Source: Nitrospirota bacterium (GTDB taxonomy: Bacteria; Nitrospirota; Thermodesulfovibrionia; Thermodesulfovibrionales; JdFR-88). From it: 64,000 nucleotides of DNA. Shown here one piece after another: positions 8,359 to 17,865 of the stretch. The position numbers and the translations under genes are program-made. Every line of letters begins with the position of its first letter. Position 1 is the stretch's first letter. The notes under the pieces were generated by a model that searched no databases, was not told where the DNA came from, and saw only the letters and a program-made list of their open reading frames with translations. The stretch spans positions 1 to 64,000 of the forward strand of contig JAKBYX010000003.1 of assembly GCA_021840255.1 (NCBI GenBank), given 5' to 3'.

Positions 8359-9792
8359 TTGTTCAGGACACAGGTTATGGTAATCCTTCCAGAGGCGATC
8401 CTGGCCGTGTCCGCAATGGCCATCCTGCTGCTGGACCTCGTCATAAAAAGAAAATCCGTCTTTGCCTTGCTCACCTGCGCGGCCGCGGCCGGCGCTTTTT
8501 TCGCCCTTACCGGCGGAAACCAGGGGGCCGCATGGGGAGGCATGTTCGTTGCTGACGGGTACAGTCTGTTTTTTAAGGTCATTTTTCTGATAGGCCTTGT
8601 GTTGCCGGCCATTGCGTCCGCCGGATATCTGGCTGTGGAAGGGGCGGAACATGGGGAATATTACGCCCTGATGCTTTTTGCCACCACGGGCATGATGGTG
8701 ATGGCCTCGGCTGGCGACCTTATAACCGTATACCTTGGTCTGGAGCTCATGTCCCTTTCACTATATGTGCTGGCGGGTTTCCTGCGCGGCAGCCTGCGCT
8801 CTAATGAAGCATCCCTGAAGTATTTCCTGCTTGGCTCGTTCGCCTCCGCGCTTCTTCTTTTCGGCATATCCCTTACCTACGGACTTACCGGCTCAACGGA
8901 GATCGGCCAGGTATCGTCGTACATAACGTCCCATGGCCTTTCCGGCAACCCCGTTCTGGCCTTTGCTACCATACTTTACGTAGCGGCCTTCGGGTTCAAG
9001 ATAGCGGCCGTGCCTTTCCATATGTGGGCCCCGGACGTTTACGAGGGTTCGCCCACGCCCGTCACCGCATTCATGTCCGTTGGCCCCAAGGCGGCCGGCT
9101 TTGCCGTTATCGGAAGGGTATTGATGCTGGCCCTGGGCCCGATGAGCTTCGAATGGACCGGCCTCATAATAGCGCTTTCCATCCTCAGCATGGTCGCGGG
9201 GAACATACTGGCCATAGCGCAGACAAACATAAAAAGGATGCTTGCCTATTCCTCCATAGCCCATGCCGGCTACGTGCTGCTGGGCATAGCGGCCGGAGGC
9301 GCGGAGGGACTTGCAAGCGCCATGAGTTACCTGTTCATATACGCGTTCATGAACATAGGGGCTTTTACGGTAGTGACACTGCTTACGACCGAAGGGGTCA
9401 AGGCCGAGGACCTGGATGAGTACTCGGGACTTTCAAAGACGCATCCTCTGCTGGCGGCCCTGATGCTGGTCTTCATGTTCTCCCTTACCGGCATACCTCC
9501 CACTGCCGGTTTTGCTGGGAAGTTCTACCTGTTCAGCACGGTCATCAAGGCAGGCTATCTGTGGCTTGCCGTTATAGCCGTGGTGATGAGCGTCGTGTCC
9601 GCCTATTTCTACCTGAGGGTTGTGATGTACATGTATATGAGAGAACCAGGTACGAAGGAACTCCGGCTGGAGCGCTCTTTGGGTGCAAGGGTCGCGCTGG
9701 GAATAACGGCATGTGCCGTCCTAGCGCTTGGCCTGATGCCCGCCGGGCTATTGGACCTGGCCCGCTCAGCCGCGGCAAGTTTCAGGGTGTAG
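8359..9792 (+). CDS. nuoN: NADH-quinone oxidoreductase subunit N
   Basis: Antiporter-like proton-pumping subunit of respiratory complex I, with about 13-14 membrane segments. Typical stretches: LGLELMSLSLYVLAGF, KYFLLGSFASALLLFG, FKIAAVPFHMWAPDVYEGSP, RMLAYSSIAHAGY, and FSLTGIPPTAGFAGKF. I prefer TTG at 8359, seven bases after AAGGT, giving ~477 aa, the usual length; an ATG at 8299 without ribosome binding site and an ATG at 8377 are alternatives. No other nuo gene is in the window; the next genes on both sides run the other way, so this copy stands alone. Confidence 0.92.
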   Translation: MFRTQVMVILPEAILAVSAMAILLLDLVIKRKSVFALLTCAAAAGAFFALTGGNQGAAWGGMFVADGYSLFFKVIFLIGLVLPAIASAGYLAVEGAEHGEYYALMLFATTGMMVMASAGDLITVYLGLELMSLSLYVLAGFLRGSLRSNEASLKYFLLGSFASALLLFGISLTYGLTGSTEIGQVSSYITSHGLSGNPVLAFATILYVAAFGFKIAAVPFHMWAPDVYEGSPTPVTAFMSVGPKAAGFAVIGRVLMLALGPMSFEWTGLIIALSILSMVAGNILAIAQTNIKRMLAYSSIAHAGYVLLGIAAGGAEGLASAMSYLFIYAFMNIGAFTVVTLLTTEGVKAEDLDEYSGLSKTHPLLAALMLVFMFSLTGIPPTAGFAGKFYLFSTVIKAGYLWLAVIAVVMSVVSAYFYLRVVMYMYMREPGTKELRLERSLGARVALGITACAVLALGLMPAGLLDLARSAAASFRV

Positions 9793-9849
9793 AAAACCGT
9801 AGATTTCTTTTTTTACAGTCTGTCAGAAGAGGAACGGTCCGGAGTGGCG

Positions 9850-11574
9850 TCAGGGTTCCGTCCGGGGCAGCGGTATCTTTGAGAGCACTTCCTGGGGAGT
9901 GGTTATGCCCGCAGCCACTTTGGCTATTGCCGCGTCCATAAGCGTTTTCAACCCATTGCGCCTTGCGGCCTCGAAAAGCGCATCTTCGTTCCTGTTATCC
10001 GAGATCAGCATCTTCAGGGAAGACCCTACCTCCAGGTATTCATATACGCCTGTCTGTCCGTAGTACCCGGTGTTGGAGCAGGCCGGACAGCCTTCCCCCT
10101 TGTAAAACTGTTTTATTCCCGCGAAGATGCCCGCGCCCGTGTCAACGGGGGGCTCCGCCGGGACCTTGCAATTTTCGCAGATCCTCCGCAGCAGCCTTTG
10201 CGCCAGTATTCCGCTTAAGGCGGAGCTTATGAAATAGGGCGGCAGGCCCATATCCGTAAGTCTTGCTATGGTGGCGACCGTGTCGTTGGTGTGCAGGGTG
10301 CTGAAAACCAGGTGGCCCGTGAGGGCAGACCTTATGGCAATTTCGGCAGTCTCCAGGTCCCTTATCTCCCCGACCATTATGATGTCCGGGTCCTGCCTGA
10401 GTATGCTCCTTAATGCGTTTGCGAATGTAAGGCCGACTGATTCATTCACCATGACCTGGGTGAGGTTATCTATCTTGTACTCCACGGGGTCCTCGATCGT
10501 CACAATGTTTTCCGAATCGGAGCGTATGCGGTTAAGGATGGCATATAAGGTGGTAGTCTTGCCGCTTCCCGTGGGCCCTGTTACAAGCAGCATGCCTTGG
10601 GGCTGGGAGAACGCCTTGAGGAGACGCTCATGCGTGTCTTCGGGAAGGCCCAGGTCCTCCAGGCTCTTGGTTCCCATATTATGGTTCAGCACCCTTATAA
10701 CGATCTTTTCTCCGTGAATGGAAGGCAGCACGGATACCCTCAGGTCTATGCTTGTGCCTTCCACTTTCAGGCACGCGCTTCCGTCCTGCGGCGTTCTTTT
10801 TTTTGTGATGTCCAGATTGGCCAGTATCTTTATCCTGGAGATTACATGGTTTTTAATCTGGTTTGGGAAGGTGAGGGCCTCTCTCAGGCTTCCGTCCACG
10901 CGGTAACGGACCCTGACGTCCTTTTCCCTGGGCTCTATATGGATGTCGCTGGAACGGGCCTTTATGGCATTTGAAAGGATAATGGTCACAAGCCTTATAA
11001 TGGGAGGGTCGTCACTGCCGAAGACGTCCCTGGGGTCCTTTTCATCCTCCTGGGTTTCCTGCACAAACTCTATATTTTCGGTCTCCTGTATCTCCTGGAG
11101 CACTTCCCATGTGCTTTTGCCTTCGGGTGCGCTCTCGGTGTTCCCGTAAAACTTCTCGATGGCCTCCAGGAGTGTGGACTCGCCGGCCACCAGGGGAATG
11201 ACGGAGGTCCTGCCCGTCCGGAACGATATCTCGTTTATGGTCTGAAAATCCAGGGGGTTTGTCATGGCCAGGTATAATTTCCGGTTTTCGACACAGACTG
11301 GAAGGACGCCTTTTTTCAGTGCGAGGTCCTTGGGTATAAGCGCCTTCATTTCCGCGTCCGCCGATGCCCCTTCGCCATGGAAGACATGCAGGGAAAGCTG
11401 AATTGAGAGGGCCTCGACTATCTCCTGCTCGCCCGCGTAGCCCAAGTCTATCAGCACCTGTCCCAGCCTCTGCCTGGTTTCCTTCTGGAGCGACAGCGCA
11501 TAGGCCAGTTGCTGCTCGTCGATTATCTTTGCATCTACCAGCAGTTCGCCGAATTTCTTTCTGACAAGGTTCAT
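9850..11574 (-). CDS. GspE/PilB-type secretion or type IV pilus assembly ATPase with tandem MshEN motifs
   Basis: 574-aa hexameric traffic ATPase. Residues ~1-70 hold two tandem MshEN-type motifs (KKFGELLVDAKI..., RLGQVLIDLGY...), known in relatives to bind cyclic di-GMP. The core has Walker A GPTGSGKTTTLYAIL, the Asp box and VGEIRDLETAEIA with the downstream His box (STLHTND). The C-terminus has the four-Cys zinc element CENC...CPAC. Which machine it drives (T2SS, MSHA pilus or type IV pilus) cannot be told, because no pilin, GspF/PilC or GspD gene is nearby. The T-rich tract just upstream of the ATG (11578-11601) is one of the simple-sequence tracts of this genome. Confidence 0.88.
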   Translation of the reverse strand: MNLVRKKFGELLVDAKIIDEQQLAYALSLQKETRQRLGQVLIDLGYAGEQEIVEALSIQLSLHVFHGEGASADAEMKALIPKDLALKKGVLPVCVENRKLYLAMTNPLDFQTINEISFRTGRTSVIPLVAGESTLLEAIEKFYGNTESAPEGKSTWEVLQEIQETENIEFVQETQEDEKDPRDVFGSDDPPIIRLVTIILSNAIKARSSDIHIEPREKDVRVRYRVDGSLREALTFPNQIKNHVISRIKILANLDITKKRTPQDGSACLKVEGTSIDLRVSVLPSIHGEKIVIRVLNHNMGTKSLEDLGLPEDTHERLLKAFSQPQGMLLVTGPTGSGKTTTLYAILNRIRSDSENIVTIEDPVEYKIDNLTQVMVNESVGLTFANALRSILRQDPDIIMVGEIRDLETAEIAIRSALTGHLVFSTLHTNDTVATIARLTDMGLPPYFISSALSGILAQRLLRRICENCKVPAEPPVDTGAGIFAGIKQFYKGEGCPACSNTGYYGQTGVYEYLEVGSSLKMLISDNRNEDALFEAARRNGLKTLMDAAIAKVAAGITTPQEVLSKIPLPRTEP

Positions 11575-11788
11575 GTTTTTTGTTTTTGTTTTTGTTTTTT
11601 TGCCTTAAGCCGCACCTTTTTAAAAATTTTTCAAACAAAAGACGGAAAAAAGAAAACCCCCCCGGCAGTCCGGGGCCTCGGTACTGCCACCCGGCAGTCG
11701 CGGAAGTGTTTTTATCTTTTAATCGGAACACAACAGGTAAAACTTTAAAAACTACGTATGGAGGGTTTTTGCTCCGCCTGGCTTCATT

Positions 11789-12058
11789 TTATTCGAACAG
11801 GCCTGAAAGGGTCTGGGTCTTTTCGGTGAGGCGCAAGGCCACTTCCTGCTGTTCTTTTCTGAGTTTATGGAACTCCCCCGCTATGTTCAAGGCGGCAAGG
11901 ATCGCGGCGTTCAGTGGAGCGATGCTGGGGGATTTATCAAGGATCTCCTTGATCTTCCCGTCCACGTAAGAGGCAAGCTCTTTCATCTCCTTTTCGGACG
12001 CGTCGCCCCGTATAGTGTATTTCTGCCCCAGAATTCGGATTTCGGCCTTGTTTTGCAA
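11789..12058 (-). CDS. zapA: Cell division protein ZapA
   Basis: 89 aa. The beta-hairpin EIRILGQKYTIRGDASEKE followed by LASYVDGKIKEI and a C-terminal coiled coil is the ZapA fold. ZapA bundles FtsZ filaments at the division site. It lies downstream of a small coiled-coil gene that may be a partner (see 12185-12478), 126 nt apart, in the same direction. Confidence 0.88.
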   Translation of the reverse strand: MQNKAEIRILGQKYTIRGDASEKEMKELASYVDGKIKEILDKSPSIAPLNAAILAALNIAGEFHKLRKEQQEVALRLTEKTQTLSGLFE

Positions 12059-12184
12059 ATCTATTTAAGGTGCCTGCCCGGCATTTTTAGGATTTTTTAA
12101 GCATTTTTGCGGTTTTTATTGCGTCTTTTTCTTTCCGGTTATCTTTTTTTTGTTTTCCCGTTTTTATTTTTTTATTTGCTTTTC

Positions 12185-12478
12185 TCAGGATTCAATGTTC
12201 TGCAGCTCGTTCAAAAGCCCTTCGATCTGGTCCCTGATGCTGTTTTTCTCGCCCGTTACGCGGAGCAGTTCCTCATTTTTGCTGTCCAACGTGGACTCCA
12301 GCTCGCTTACCCTTTTTTCCAGGGCCGTCTTGGCGTCCTTAAGGAGCCTTATCTTCTCAATGGCTCCGGATATCTGTGTTTCAAGGTTTTTCAACGTTTC
12401 CAACTCCTTGACCTCCTTGCCGTTTCCCGGCGTTTTTTGCCCCTCCCGGGCGCCGAATAAATTATGTTCTTCAGACAT
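12185..12478 (-). CDS. Coiled-coil protein (ZapB-like)
   Basis: 97 aa, taking ATG at 12478 as start; the frame continues upstream only inside the transglycosylase gene. Nearly the whole protein after residue 25 is heptad-rich (LETLKNLETQISGAIEKIRL..., ELLRVTGEKNSIRDQIEGLL). Its size, coiled coil and position directly before zapA suggest a ZapB-like partner, but the sequence alone does not prove this. Confidence 0.55.
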   Translation of the reverse strand: MSEEHNLFGAREGQKTPGNGKEVKELETLKNLETQISGAIEKIRLLKDAKTALEKRVSELESTLDSKNEELLRVTGEKNSIRDQIEGLLNELQNIES

Positions 12479-12491
12479 GTGCCGTTTCCGT

Positions 12492-14612
12492 TCAGGGATT
12501 TCCCGTTTTGTCAGCGAGGAAGAAGTCCTTAGTTGCCTCTTCACCGCCGTACCTGTAATAGGTGGTTATTATACGCTTTATGTAATTTTTTGTCTCGCCG
12601 TATGGGATGTCTTCAACGAACTCATCGAAGGAGGCGTAATTCCCCTCTGCCAGCCATTTCCTGACCACCGCCTCTCCGGCATTGTAGGCCGCCAGGGTGG
12701 GGGGGATGGCCCTGAAATCGTTATACAGCTTGTTCAGGTAGAAGGTGCCCAGGGCGACATTCGCATTTATGCTGTAAATGCTCTTTTTGTCTTTTATGAC
12801 GAGGCGCAAAGGGGCTGAGTATTTTTTGGCCGTTTGGGGCATGAGCTGCATAAGTCCTATTGCGCCCGCCCGGGAACACACCTGCGGATCAAAGCGGCTT
12901 TCCTCCCTCATAACGGACAGGACAAGGTACGGATCCAGCCCAGTGGTGGAGCAGTCTTTCTCTATGCGCCCCCAAAAGGCGTGCGGATACAAAACGTTTC
13001 TTGGCTGCATGTCCTCCGGCAGCCTCATTGCAACCGCGATCGCGTTCCTGAATGCCCCCATTTTTTTCAGCTGGTTGGCGATCCATATCAGGGTGTTTCT
13101 GTTCATGCAGTTCCTGGAGTCGTAGGCCAGGTCCGAAAGGGCCTCGTTCCTCAATCCGGCCGTCATAAGCACTTTGAACCTCATGAGCGCCGCGGAGTTT
13201 TTCAACTGCCGCACGGCCTGCTCCGGAAGGACCTCCTCTTTTATGGGGATGCCCGTCTTTAAGGAGGCCAGGACAGAATAATAACCCTCATCCTCACTGA
13301 CCAGTTTCCGGTATATGTCCTGGGCGTGGCCGGCGTTTGCGGTCCCACCGAGGCCTTCAAGGCTTTTGGCCTGCCAGTAGAGATATTCCGGCTCATCGTA
13401 AAGATTGGAGAGTTTTGAGAAGATGCGCGCCGCGTCCTTGTAATCTTTTTGCACGTAGTAAAGCCACGCGGTCTCCCACATGGCATCCTCCGCGATCCAT
13501 GGATATTTTTCACTGGCTTCCTTAAGCTCCAGGATCGCCCCCGCAAAATTATTGTCTTTTCTCCTTTCGATCGAGGCAAGATCCAATAGCAGATAGGAAG
13601 CCTTCCTGTCATTGGCGCTTGAAAGCTCATCGATCGCTTTTTTGAGATTATCCTCGTTACCCGCCCTGTAATATGCTCTTGCGGCTTTGTAGGTGTCCGC
13701 CACACTGGAATAAACGTCTGCCGCCTCGTTGTATCTTTTCTGCATGAAAAGGGCCCCACCTAGCAGATCCATCTTGTCTTTGAGGTAGCCGGGGTCGTCA
13801 GGCATCGAAAGGAGTTCATGTTCCGCCTCGCGCGGATGGGCGCTTCTCAGAAGGTTTTCCGCCCTCATGAGCGTTTCCTCCAGAGTGGGCTGCCTTCCAA
13901 GCTCCGCCAGGGCCTCAGCGGAGAGATTACCGGCCCGGACATAGATATTTTCCAGTATCTTCCCGGCCTCTATCTTATTGGCCTGTATGATATCAGCCGG
14001 CATCTTATCAGATGGTCCCGTCTTGCCTTTTTCCATGAGAAGCTGCGCAAGCCGGAGTTCCATGCCGTCGTGGCCGGGATAGCGCCTTGTGAAGTCCTCA
14101 AGCATCGGTATGAGAGTGTCTTTATCAGTGGCCATGCTTATGGCCATGAGCTTTGCCTTGGCTGCCAGGGGGGTCCGGGGATGGTTTTTCAATAATTCGT
14201 TCAGATAGCCTGCGGCGCGTCCCGGGTCTTTCATGTCCCAGCACATCCTGGCCTCATAGAAGCATACGTAATCATCCAGGAACGGAAGGCCCGCACGGGA
14301 TGCCCTGAATTCGGAAAGCGCCTGCTTGTAATCGCCGGACTTCATAAGGTTGACCGCATTCTGAAAATGCAGGGCAGCTGTTACATCGGGTGTGTTTTTG
14401 TTCTTTTCTTCCCCGGCCTGGTTGCCGGTGTCCAGGGGTTTTTTAAGTTTTTTTATGGAGATTATCGCTGGTGCGTTAAGTACCGCGGACGGAGTGTTGA
14501 GTGAAGCGGGTGTATTCAGTAAAGCGGCGGGCCCGGCAGCTGAGGCCAGGCGCGCCATCGCAACCGGTATGAGGAAAAACAGGATTAAAACCAAAAAAAA
14601 CTGCTTTTTCAT
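12492..14612 (-). CDS. Soluble lytic murein transglycosylase (Slt-type) with TPR-like superhelix
   Basis: 706 aa with an N-terminal signal peptide (FFLVLILFFLIPVAMARLASA). A long alpha-helical region of TPR-like repeats (for example FQNAVNLMKSGDYKQALSEF) covers roughly residues 80-530. The SLT catalytic domain is at the C-terminus: VMREESRFDPQVCSRAGAIG with the catalytic Glu, LMQLMPQTA, LAAYNAGEAVVRKW and YGETKNYIKRI. It cleaves peptidoglycan glycan strands in the periplasm, leaving anhydromuropeptides. It is followed by the coiled-coil gene and zapA in one direction, a cell-wall and division cluster. Confidence 0.9.
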   Translation of the reverse strand: MKKQFFLVLILFFLIPVAMARLASAAGPAALLNTPASLNTPSAVLNAPAIISIKKLKKPLDTGNQAGEEKNKNTPDVTAALHFQNAVNLMKSGDYKQALSEFRASRAGLPFLDDYVCFYEARMCWDMKDPGRAAGYLNELLKNHPRTPLAAKAKLMAISMATDKDTLIPMLEDFTRRYPGHDGMELRLAQLLMEKGKTGPSDKMPADIIQANKIEAGKILENIYVRAGNLSAEALAELGRQPTLEETLMRAENLLRSAHPREAEHELLSMPDDPGYLKDKMDLLGGALFMQKRYNEAADVYSSVADTYKAARAYYRAGNEDNLKKAIDELSSANDRKASYLLLDLASIERRKDNNFAGAILELKEASEKYPWIAEDAMWETAWLYYVQKDYKDAARIFSKLSNLYDEPEYLYWQAKSLEGLGGTANAGHAQDIYRKLVSEDEGYYSVLASLKTGIPIKEEVLPEQAVRQLKNSAALMRFKVLMTAGLRNEALSDLAYDSRNCMNRNTLIWIANQLKKMGAFRNAIAVAMRLPEDMQPRNVLYPHAFWGRIEKDCSTTGLDPYLVLSVMREESRFDPQVCSRAGAIGLMQLMPQTAKKYSAPLRLVIKDKKSIYSINANVALGTFYLNKLYNDFRAIPPTLAAYNAGEAVVRKWLAEGNYASFDEFVEDIPYGETKNYIKRIITTYYRYGGEEATKDFFLADKTGNP

Positions 14613-14763
14613 GCCCGAATTCTATCCCGAATATCATAGCTAAAACAGGTTTTTTAAGGCAACCCCTTTTTTTAAAAGGGGTTGCAAAACTCTTGATCGC
14701 TTCAGACCTGACCTGAACGGCCATGTCTTATTTGACTAATGGCTAATGGGAACAAAAAGAAAA

Positions 14764-14835
14764 AGGCGGCGAGCGGATTCGAACCGCTGCATCGAGGTTT
14801 TGCAGACCTCTCCCTTACCACTTGGGTACGCCGCC
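14764..14835 (-). tRNA. tRNA-Cys (GCA)
   Basis: Cloverleaf read on the minus strand: acceptor GGCGGCG pairs with CGCCGCC, anticodon loop contains TCTGCAAA giving anticodon GCA, and the T arm has GGTTCGAATCC. No encoded CCA follows. It lies 194 nt downstream of the tRNA-Gly on the same strand. Confidence 0.93.
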
Positions 14836-14870
14836 GGGATTACGCCTGTCTGAAAACGGATATTTGCTAT

Positions 14871-14960
14871 GTATTCCCTCGGGTCGGGCATCGAATGCAG
14901 GGAACTTTTGGTCCGTCACATTCGCTCGCTTGCCCTTCGGGGTTACGCGCGATATCCATT
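14871..14960 (+). repeat. Dispersed ~88-bp palindromic repeat, copy A
   Basis: The most diverged of four full copies. It keeps GGGCATCGAATG, GTCCGTCACATTCGCTCGC, TTGCCCTTCGGGG and ATATCCATT in order. It lies between the two tRNA genes, in the same orientation as the other copies (22559, 26077, 41683). Confidence 0.75.
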
Positions 14961-15029
14961 GAGTGCCCGGATATTTATTCGTCTGAAACAAAAAACAAAA
15001 AACTGCCCAGGGGCGCGATCTGAATCTGG

Positions 15030-15102
15030 AGCGGGCGACGGGATTCGAACCCGCGACCCCAACCTTGGCAAGGTTGTGCTCTACCAGCTGAGCTACACCC
15101 GC
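15030..15102 (-). tRNA. tRNA-Gly (GCC)
   Basis: Minus-strand cloverleaf: acceptor GCGGGTG with CGCCCGC, D arm TAGCTCAGCTGGTAGAGC, anticodon loop CTTGCCAAG with anticodon GCC, T arm GCGGGTTCGAATCCCGT. No encoded CCA. Confidence 0.95.
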
Positions 15103-15324
15103 ATTGCGCCCTCTGTGCATCTTTGCCCCTGCTTCCGGCGGGCTGGAAGCTATATTATTTACAATCCGGGACAAAAAATCAAGGAGGCGGATCGGCTTGC
15201 GCCAAACAAGGCAGACAGGATGCTCTTTCCCGGCGGCAATCAGGCCATTTCTACTTTGCCCAAAGTAGGACATTTCTATTTGGCCTTGACAAAACTGTTG
15301 CCTTGACAAAACTGGTGCCTTGCC

Positions 15325-15353
15325 TTGACTCCTCCGGGCAAAGCTGTTATAAA
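15325..15353 (+). promoter_or_regulatory. Strong sigma70-type promoter before the trp leader
   Basis: TTGACT at 15325-15330 and TATAAA at 15348-15353 are separated by exactly 17 nt, near-consensus for the housekeeping sigma factor. Transcription would start near 15360 and run toward trpE through a hairpin-rich leader. Confidence 0.6.
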
Positions 15354-15634
15354 TAAAGCATGTTTACCGGCACGTTTTCGGGCCATGCGCCGTCGGGATA
15401 TGGTCTTTTTCTTTCGGACCATGAGCTTCCGTTCAGGGGTTGGCGTCTCCAGAGGCCGCGGCCGGGAGGTTTTTCGCTATAGTTTTTTTAAATTAACGGT
15501 GAAAACTGCAGGGCCACGGGGAGAAATTGAAAGTTCTTTCCGTGGCCTTTTTATTTCATGAAAAACAAAGATTTTGGCCTCTGGGATAGGATATAATCCA
15601 GATTCGGGGCCTTAAGGGACACAGGAAAATAAAA
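15354..15634 (+). promoter_or_regulatory. Structured leader of the trp operon (possible attenuator) or a small RNA gene
   Basis: This part of the 532-nt gap between tRNA-Gly and trpE holds several hairpins. ATGGTC (15400) can pair with GACCAT (15417), and alternatively with an upstream GGCCAT, so two folds are mutually exclusive. A perfect terminator follows at 15512-15552. Reading on to trpE would need antitermination, or a second promoter: a TATAAT at 15592 has no good -35. No T-box consensus and no Trp-rich leader peptide is visible (one Trp in a possible 39-codon frame from 15360). The rest of the gap (15103-15324) holds an IS-end-like repeat only. Confidence 0.45.
15512..15552 (+). terminator. 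Intrinsic terminator upstream of trpE
   Basis: GGCCACGG (15512-15519) pairs with CCGTGGCC (15540-15547), followed directly by five T. There is no protein gene between the upstream promoter and this site, so it ends either a ~190-nt small RNA or an attenuated trp leader. Confidence 0.75.
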
Positions 15635-17299
15635 ATGAAGACACACGGAATTTCAGACATGGGAGTTACACCTGGCAGGCAGGAGTTCGCGGAGCTTGCC
15701 AAGAAGGGCAACCTTATCCCGGTTTACAGGGAGGTCTTTGCCGATACCATAACGCCTGTTTCCGCCTTTTTGCGGCTTGGCGAGCGGCCATCGTACCTGC
15801 TTGAAAGCGTAGTGGGAGGCGAAAAATGGGCAAGGTATTCCTTCCTGGGCCTCTCTCCAAAGGCAACTATCCGCGCATGGGGCAACAAGATGGAGATCGA
15901 CAGGCAGGGAAAGATCCAGGCGATGGAGGCCTCCGATCCGCTGGAAAAGGTCCGGGAATTTATGGGCGGCTTCAGGCCCGTTCTTTCCGGGGACTCCTCT
16001 TTGCCCAGGTTTTATGGCGGGTTTGTGGGCTACCTGGGTTACGACATGGTGAGGTTCATGGAAGAGCTGCCCGGAAAGGGACGCCCCGGCCTGGATATGC
16101 CAGACATGTTTTTGATGCTTACAGACACCATCCTGATATTCGACAGCCTGAAGCAGAAGGTAAAGGTGGTGGTAAACGTCCATCTTCCGGAAGATGGGGA
16201 AAGAGAAAAAGAAAAAGAAAACCTGGAAGAGGCATATGGCGAGGCCCTGCAAAAGATAGATTCCATTGTCCGCAGGCTCGCATCGGGGAAATGTAAAACC
16301 CCCGTAGGGGATATGGAGGGAGGGGACTTGGCCGGGATGGAAAGCGATCTTGGAGCGGCTCAGGGAGCCCCGGACGCCCCAAGCGGAGCTCCTGCCACCT
16401 CCTTCGTGTCCTCTTTTGGCGGCAAGGAAGAATTCATGCACGCTGTGGAACGGGCAAAACAGTACGTCATGGGGGGCGACGTAGTGCAGGTTGTCCTGTC
16501 CCAGCGTTTTCAGAAATCCACCCCAGCCCATCCATTCAGCGTTTATCGCGCCTTAAGGGCAATAAATCCCTCGCCATACATGTATTACATTGACACAGGG
16601 GAAGGCCATATCGTGGGGTCTTCGCCGGAGATACTGGTGCGGCTTGAGGAAGGCAATATAACTTTAAGGCCCATAGCCGGCACAAGGAGAAGGGGAAAAA
16701 CCCCGGAAGAGGACCATGCGCTTGAGAAAGAGCTGCTGTCGGACAAAAAAGAGATAGCCGAGCATATCATGCTTGTGGACCTGGGCAGAAACGATGTGGG
16801 CAGGGTAGCTGAGACCGGCAGCGTAAAAGTGCCTGAGTTGATGGTGGTGGAGCGTTACAGCCACGTTATGCATATCGTCTCCAATGTGGACGGCAGGCTT
16901 AAAGAGGGGCTTGGCCCTTTCGATGTGCTCAGGGCGTGTTTCCCCGCCGGCACGGTAAGCGGCGCCCCCAAGGTGCGGGCCATGGAGATCATTGATGAGC
17001 TGGAGCCTGTAAAGCGTGGCCCATACGCGGGGTCGGTCGGCTATGTCGGTTATTCCGGCAATATGGATACCTGTATAACCATAAGAACGCTTATAATGAA
17101 AGAAGGGATGGTGTACGTCCAGGCCGGGGCCGGCATTGTGGCGGATTCAGTCCCGGAGCTTGAATACGCCGAGACGGTCAACAAGGCCAGGGCAATGATG
17201 GAGGCCGTGGACACGGCCGAAAGAGTTTTTTCTGTTTTTTCGGAAAATTTGATGCCGAAAGACAATACGGATTCAGAGGGCCACAGAAAATGCTGCTGA
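15635..17299 (+). CDS. trpE: Anthranilate synthase component I
   Basis: 554 aa, first enzyme of tryptophan synthesis (chorismate to anthranilate with TrpG-supplied ammonia). The N-terminal domain holds the feedback motif [18 protein letters not shown]. The catalytic half shows [61 protein letters not shown] and the C-terminal [19 protein letters not shown] variable insert near residues 185-265 contains a charged stretch ([12 protein letters not shown]) and an Ala/Gly/Pro linker. Start ATG follows AGGA at about eight bases. It overlaps trpG by ten bases. Confidence 0.96.
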   Translation: MKTHGISDMGVTPGRQEFAELAKKGNLIPVYREVFADTITPVSAFLRLGERPSYLLESVVGGEKWARYSFLGLSPKATIRAWGNKMEIDRQGKIQAMEASDPLEKVREFMGGFRPVLSGDSSLPRFYGGFVGYLGYDMVRFMEELPGKGRPGLDMPDMFLMLTDTILIFDSLKQKVKVVVNVHLPEDGEREKEKENLEEAYGEALQKIDSIVRRLASGKCKTPVGDMEGGDLAGMESDLGAAQGAPDAPSGAPATSFVSSFGGKEEFMHAVERAKQYVMGGDVVQVVLSQRFQKSTPAHPFSVYRALRAINPSPYMYYIDTGEGHIVGSSPEILVRLEEGNITLRPIAGTRRRGKTPEEDHALEKELLSDKKEIAEHIMLVDLGRNDVGRVAETGSVKVPELMVVERYSHVMHIVSNVDGRLKEGLGPFDVLRACFPAGTVSGAPKVRAMEIIDELEPVKRGPYAGSVGYVGYSGNMDTCITIRTLIMKEGMVYVQAGAGIVADSVPELEYAETVNKARAMMEAVDTAERVFSVFSENLMPKDNTDSEGHRKCC

Positions 17300-17865
17300 T
17301 GATTGACAATTACGATTCCTTCACCTATAACCTTGTGCAGTACCTTGGCGAGCTGGGAGAGGACGTGCGGGTTTACAGGAACAACAAGATAAGCGTCCGG
17401 GAGATAGGAGAGATGGCCCCGGACAAGATAGTCATATCTCCAGGGCCCTGCACCCCCAGGGAGGCTGGGATCTCCGTGGACACGATACGCGAGTTCGCCG
17501 GAAAGATCCCCATACTGGGGGTATGCCTTGGACACCAGTCCATAGGCGCGGCCTTCGGGGGAGAGATAGTGCGGGCCCAGGTGCTGATGCACGGCAAGAC
17601 GTCGCTTGTCTATCATAACGGGAAGGGCGTGTTCGAGGGCATACCCAGTCCGTTTGAGGCCACCAGGTACCATTCCCTCATAATAAGGAGGGAGTCGCTG
17701 CCGGACTGCCTGGAGATAACCGCCTGGACCGGGGCGGGGGAAATAATGGGTGTGCGCCACCGTGAATTCGAGGTGGAGGGCGTACAGTTCCATCCGGAGT
17801 CTATCCTTACGATGAAGGGGAAGGACCTGCTTGCAAACTTTCTAAGGATCGGGAGGCTGTCCTGA
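17290..17865 (+). CDS. trpG: Anthranilate synthase component II (glutamine amidotransferase)
   Basis: 191-aa class I glutamine amidotransferase that supplies ammonia to TrpE. Motifs: [20 protein letters not shown], the oxyanion motif [14 protein letters not shown], nucleophile Cys in [12 protein letters not shown] and the His/Glu pair in VQFHPES. Such proteins can also serve PabB; its place between trpE and trpD argues for tryptophan. Overlaps both neighbours, so translation is coupled. Confidence 0.95.
   Translation: MLLMIDNYDSFTYNLVQYLGELGEDVRVYRNNKISVREIGEMAPDKIVISPGPCTPREAGISVDTIREFAGKIPILGVCLGHQSIGAAFGGEIVRAQVLMHGKTSLVYHNGKGVFEGIPSPFEATRYHSLIIRRESLPDCLEITAWTGAGEIMGVRHREFEVEGVQFHPESILTMKGKDLLANFLRIGRLS

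Noticed and set aside
15354-15552. 6S RNA
   Set aside because: Length is right, but the 5' and 3' ends do not pair as a 6S rod and no central bubble is visible.
15354-15634. T-box or Trp leader peptide in the trp leader
   Set aside because: No T-box consensus (AGGGTGGNACCGCG) and no run of Trp codons.
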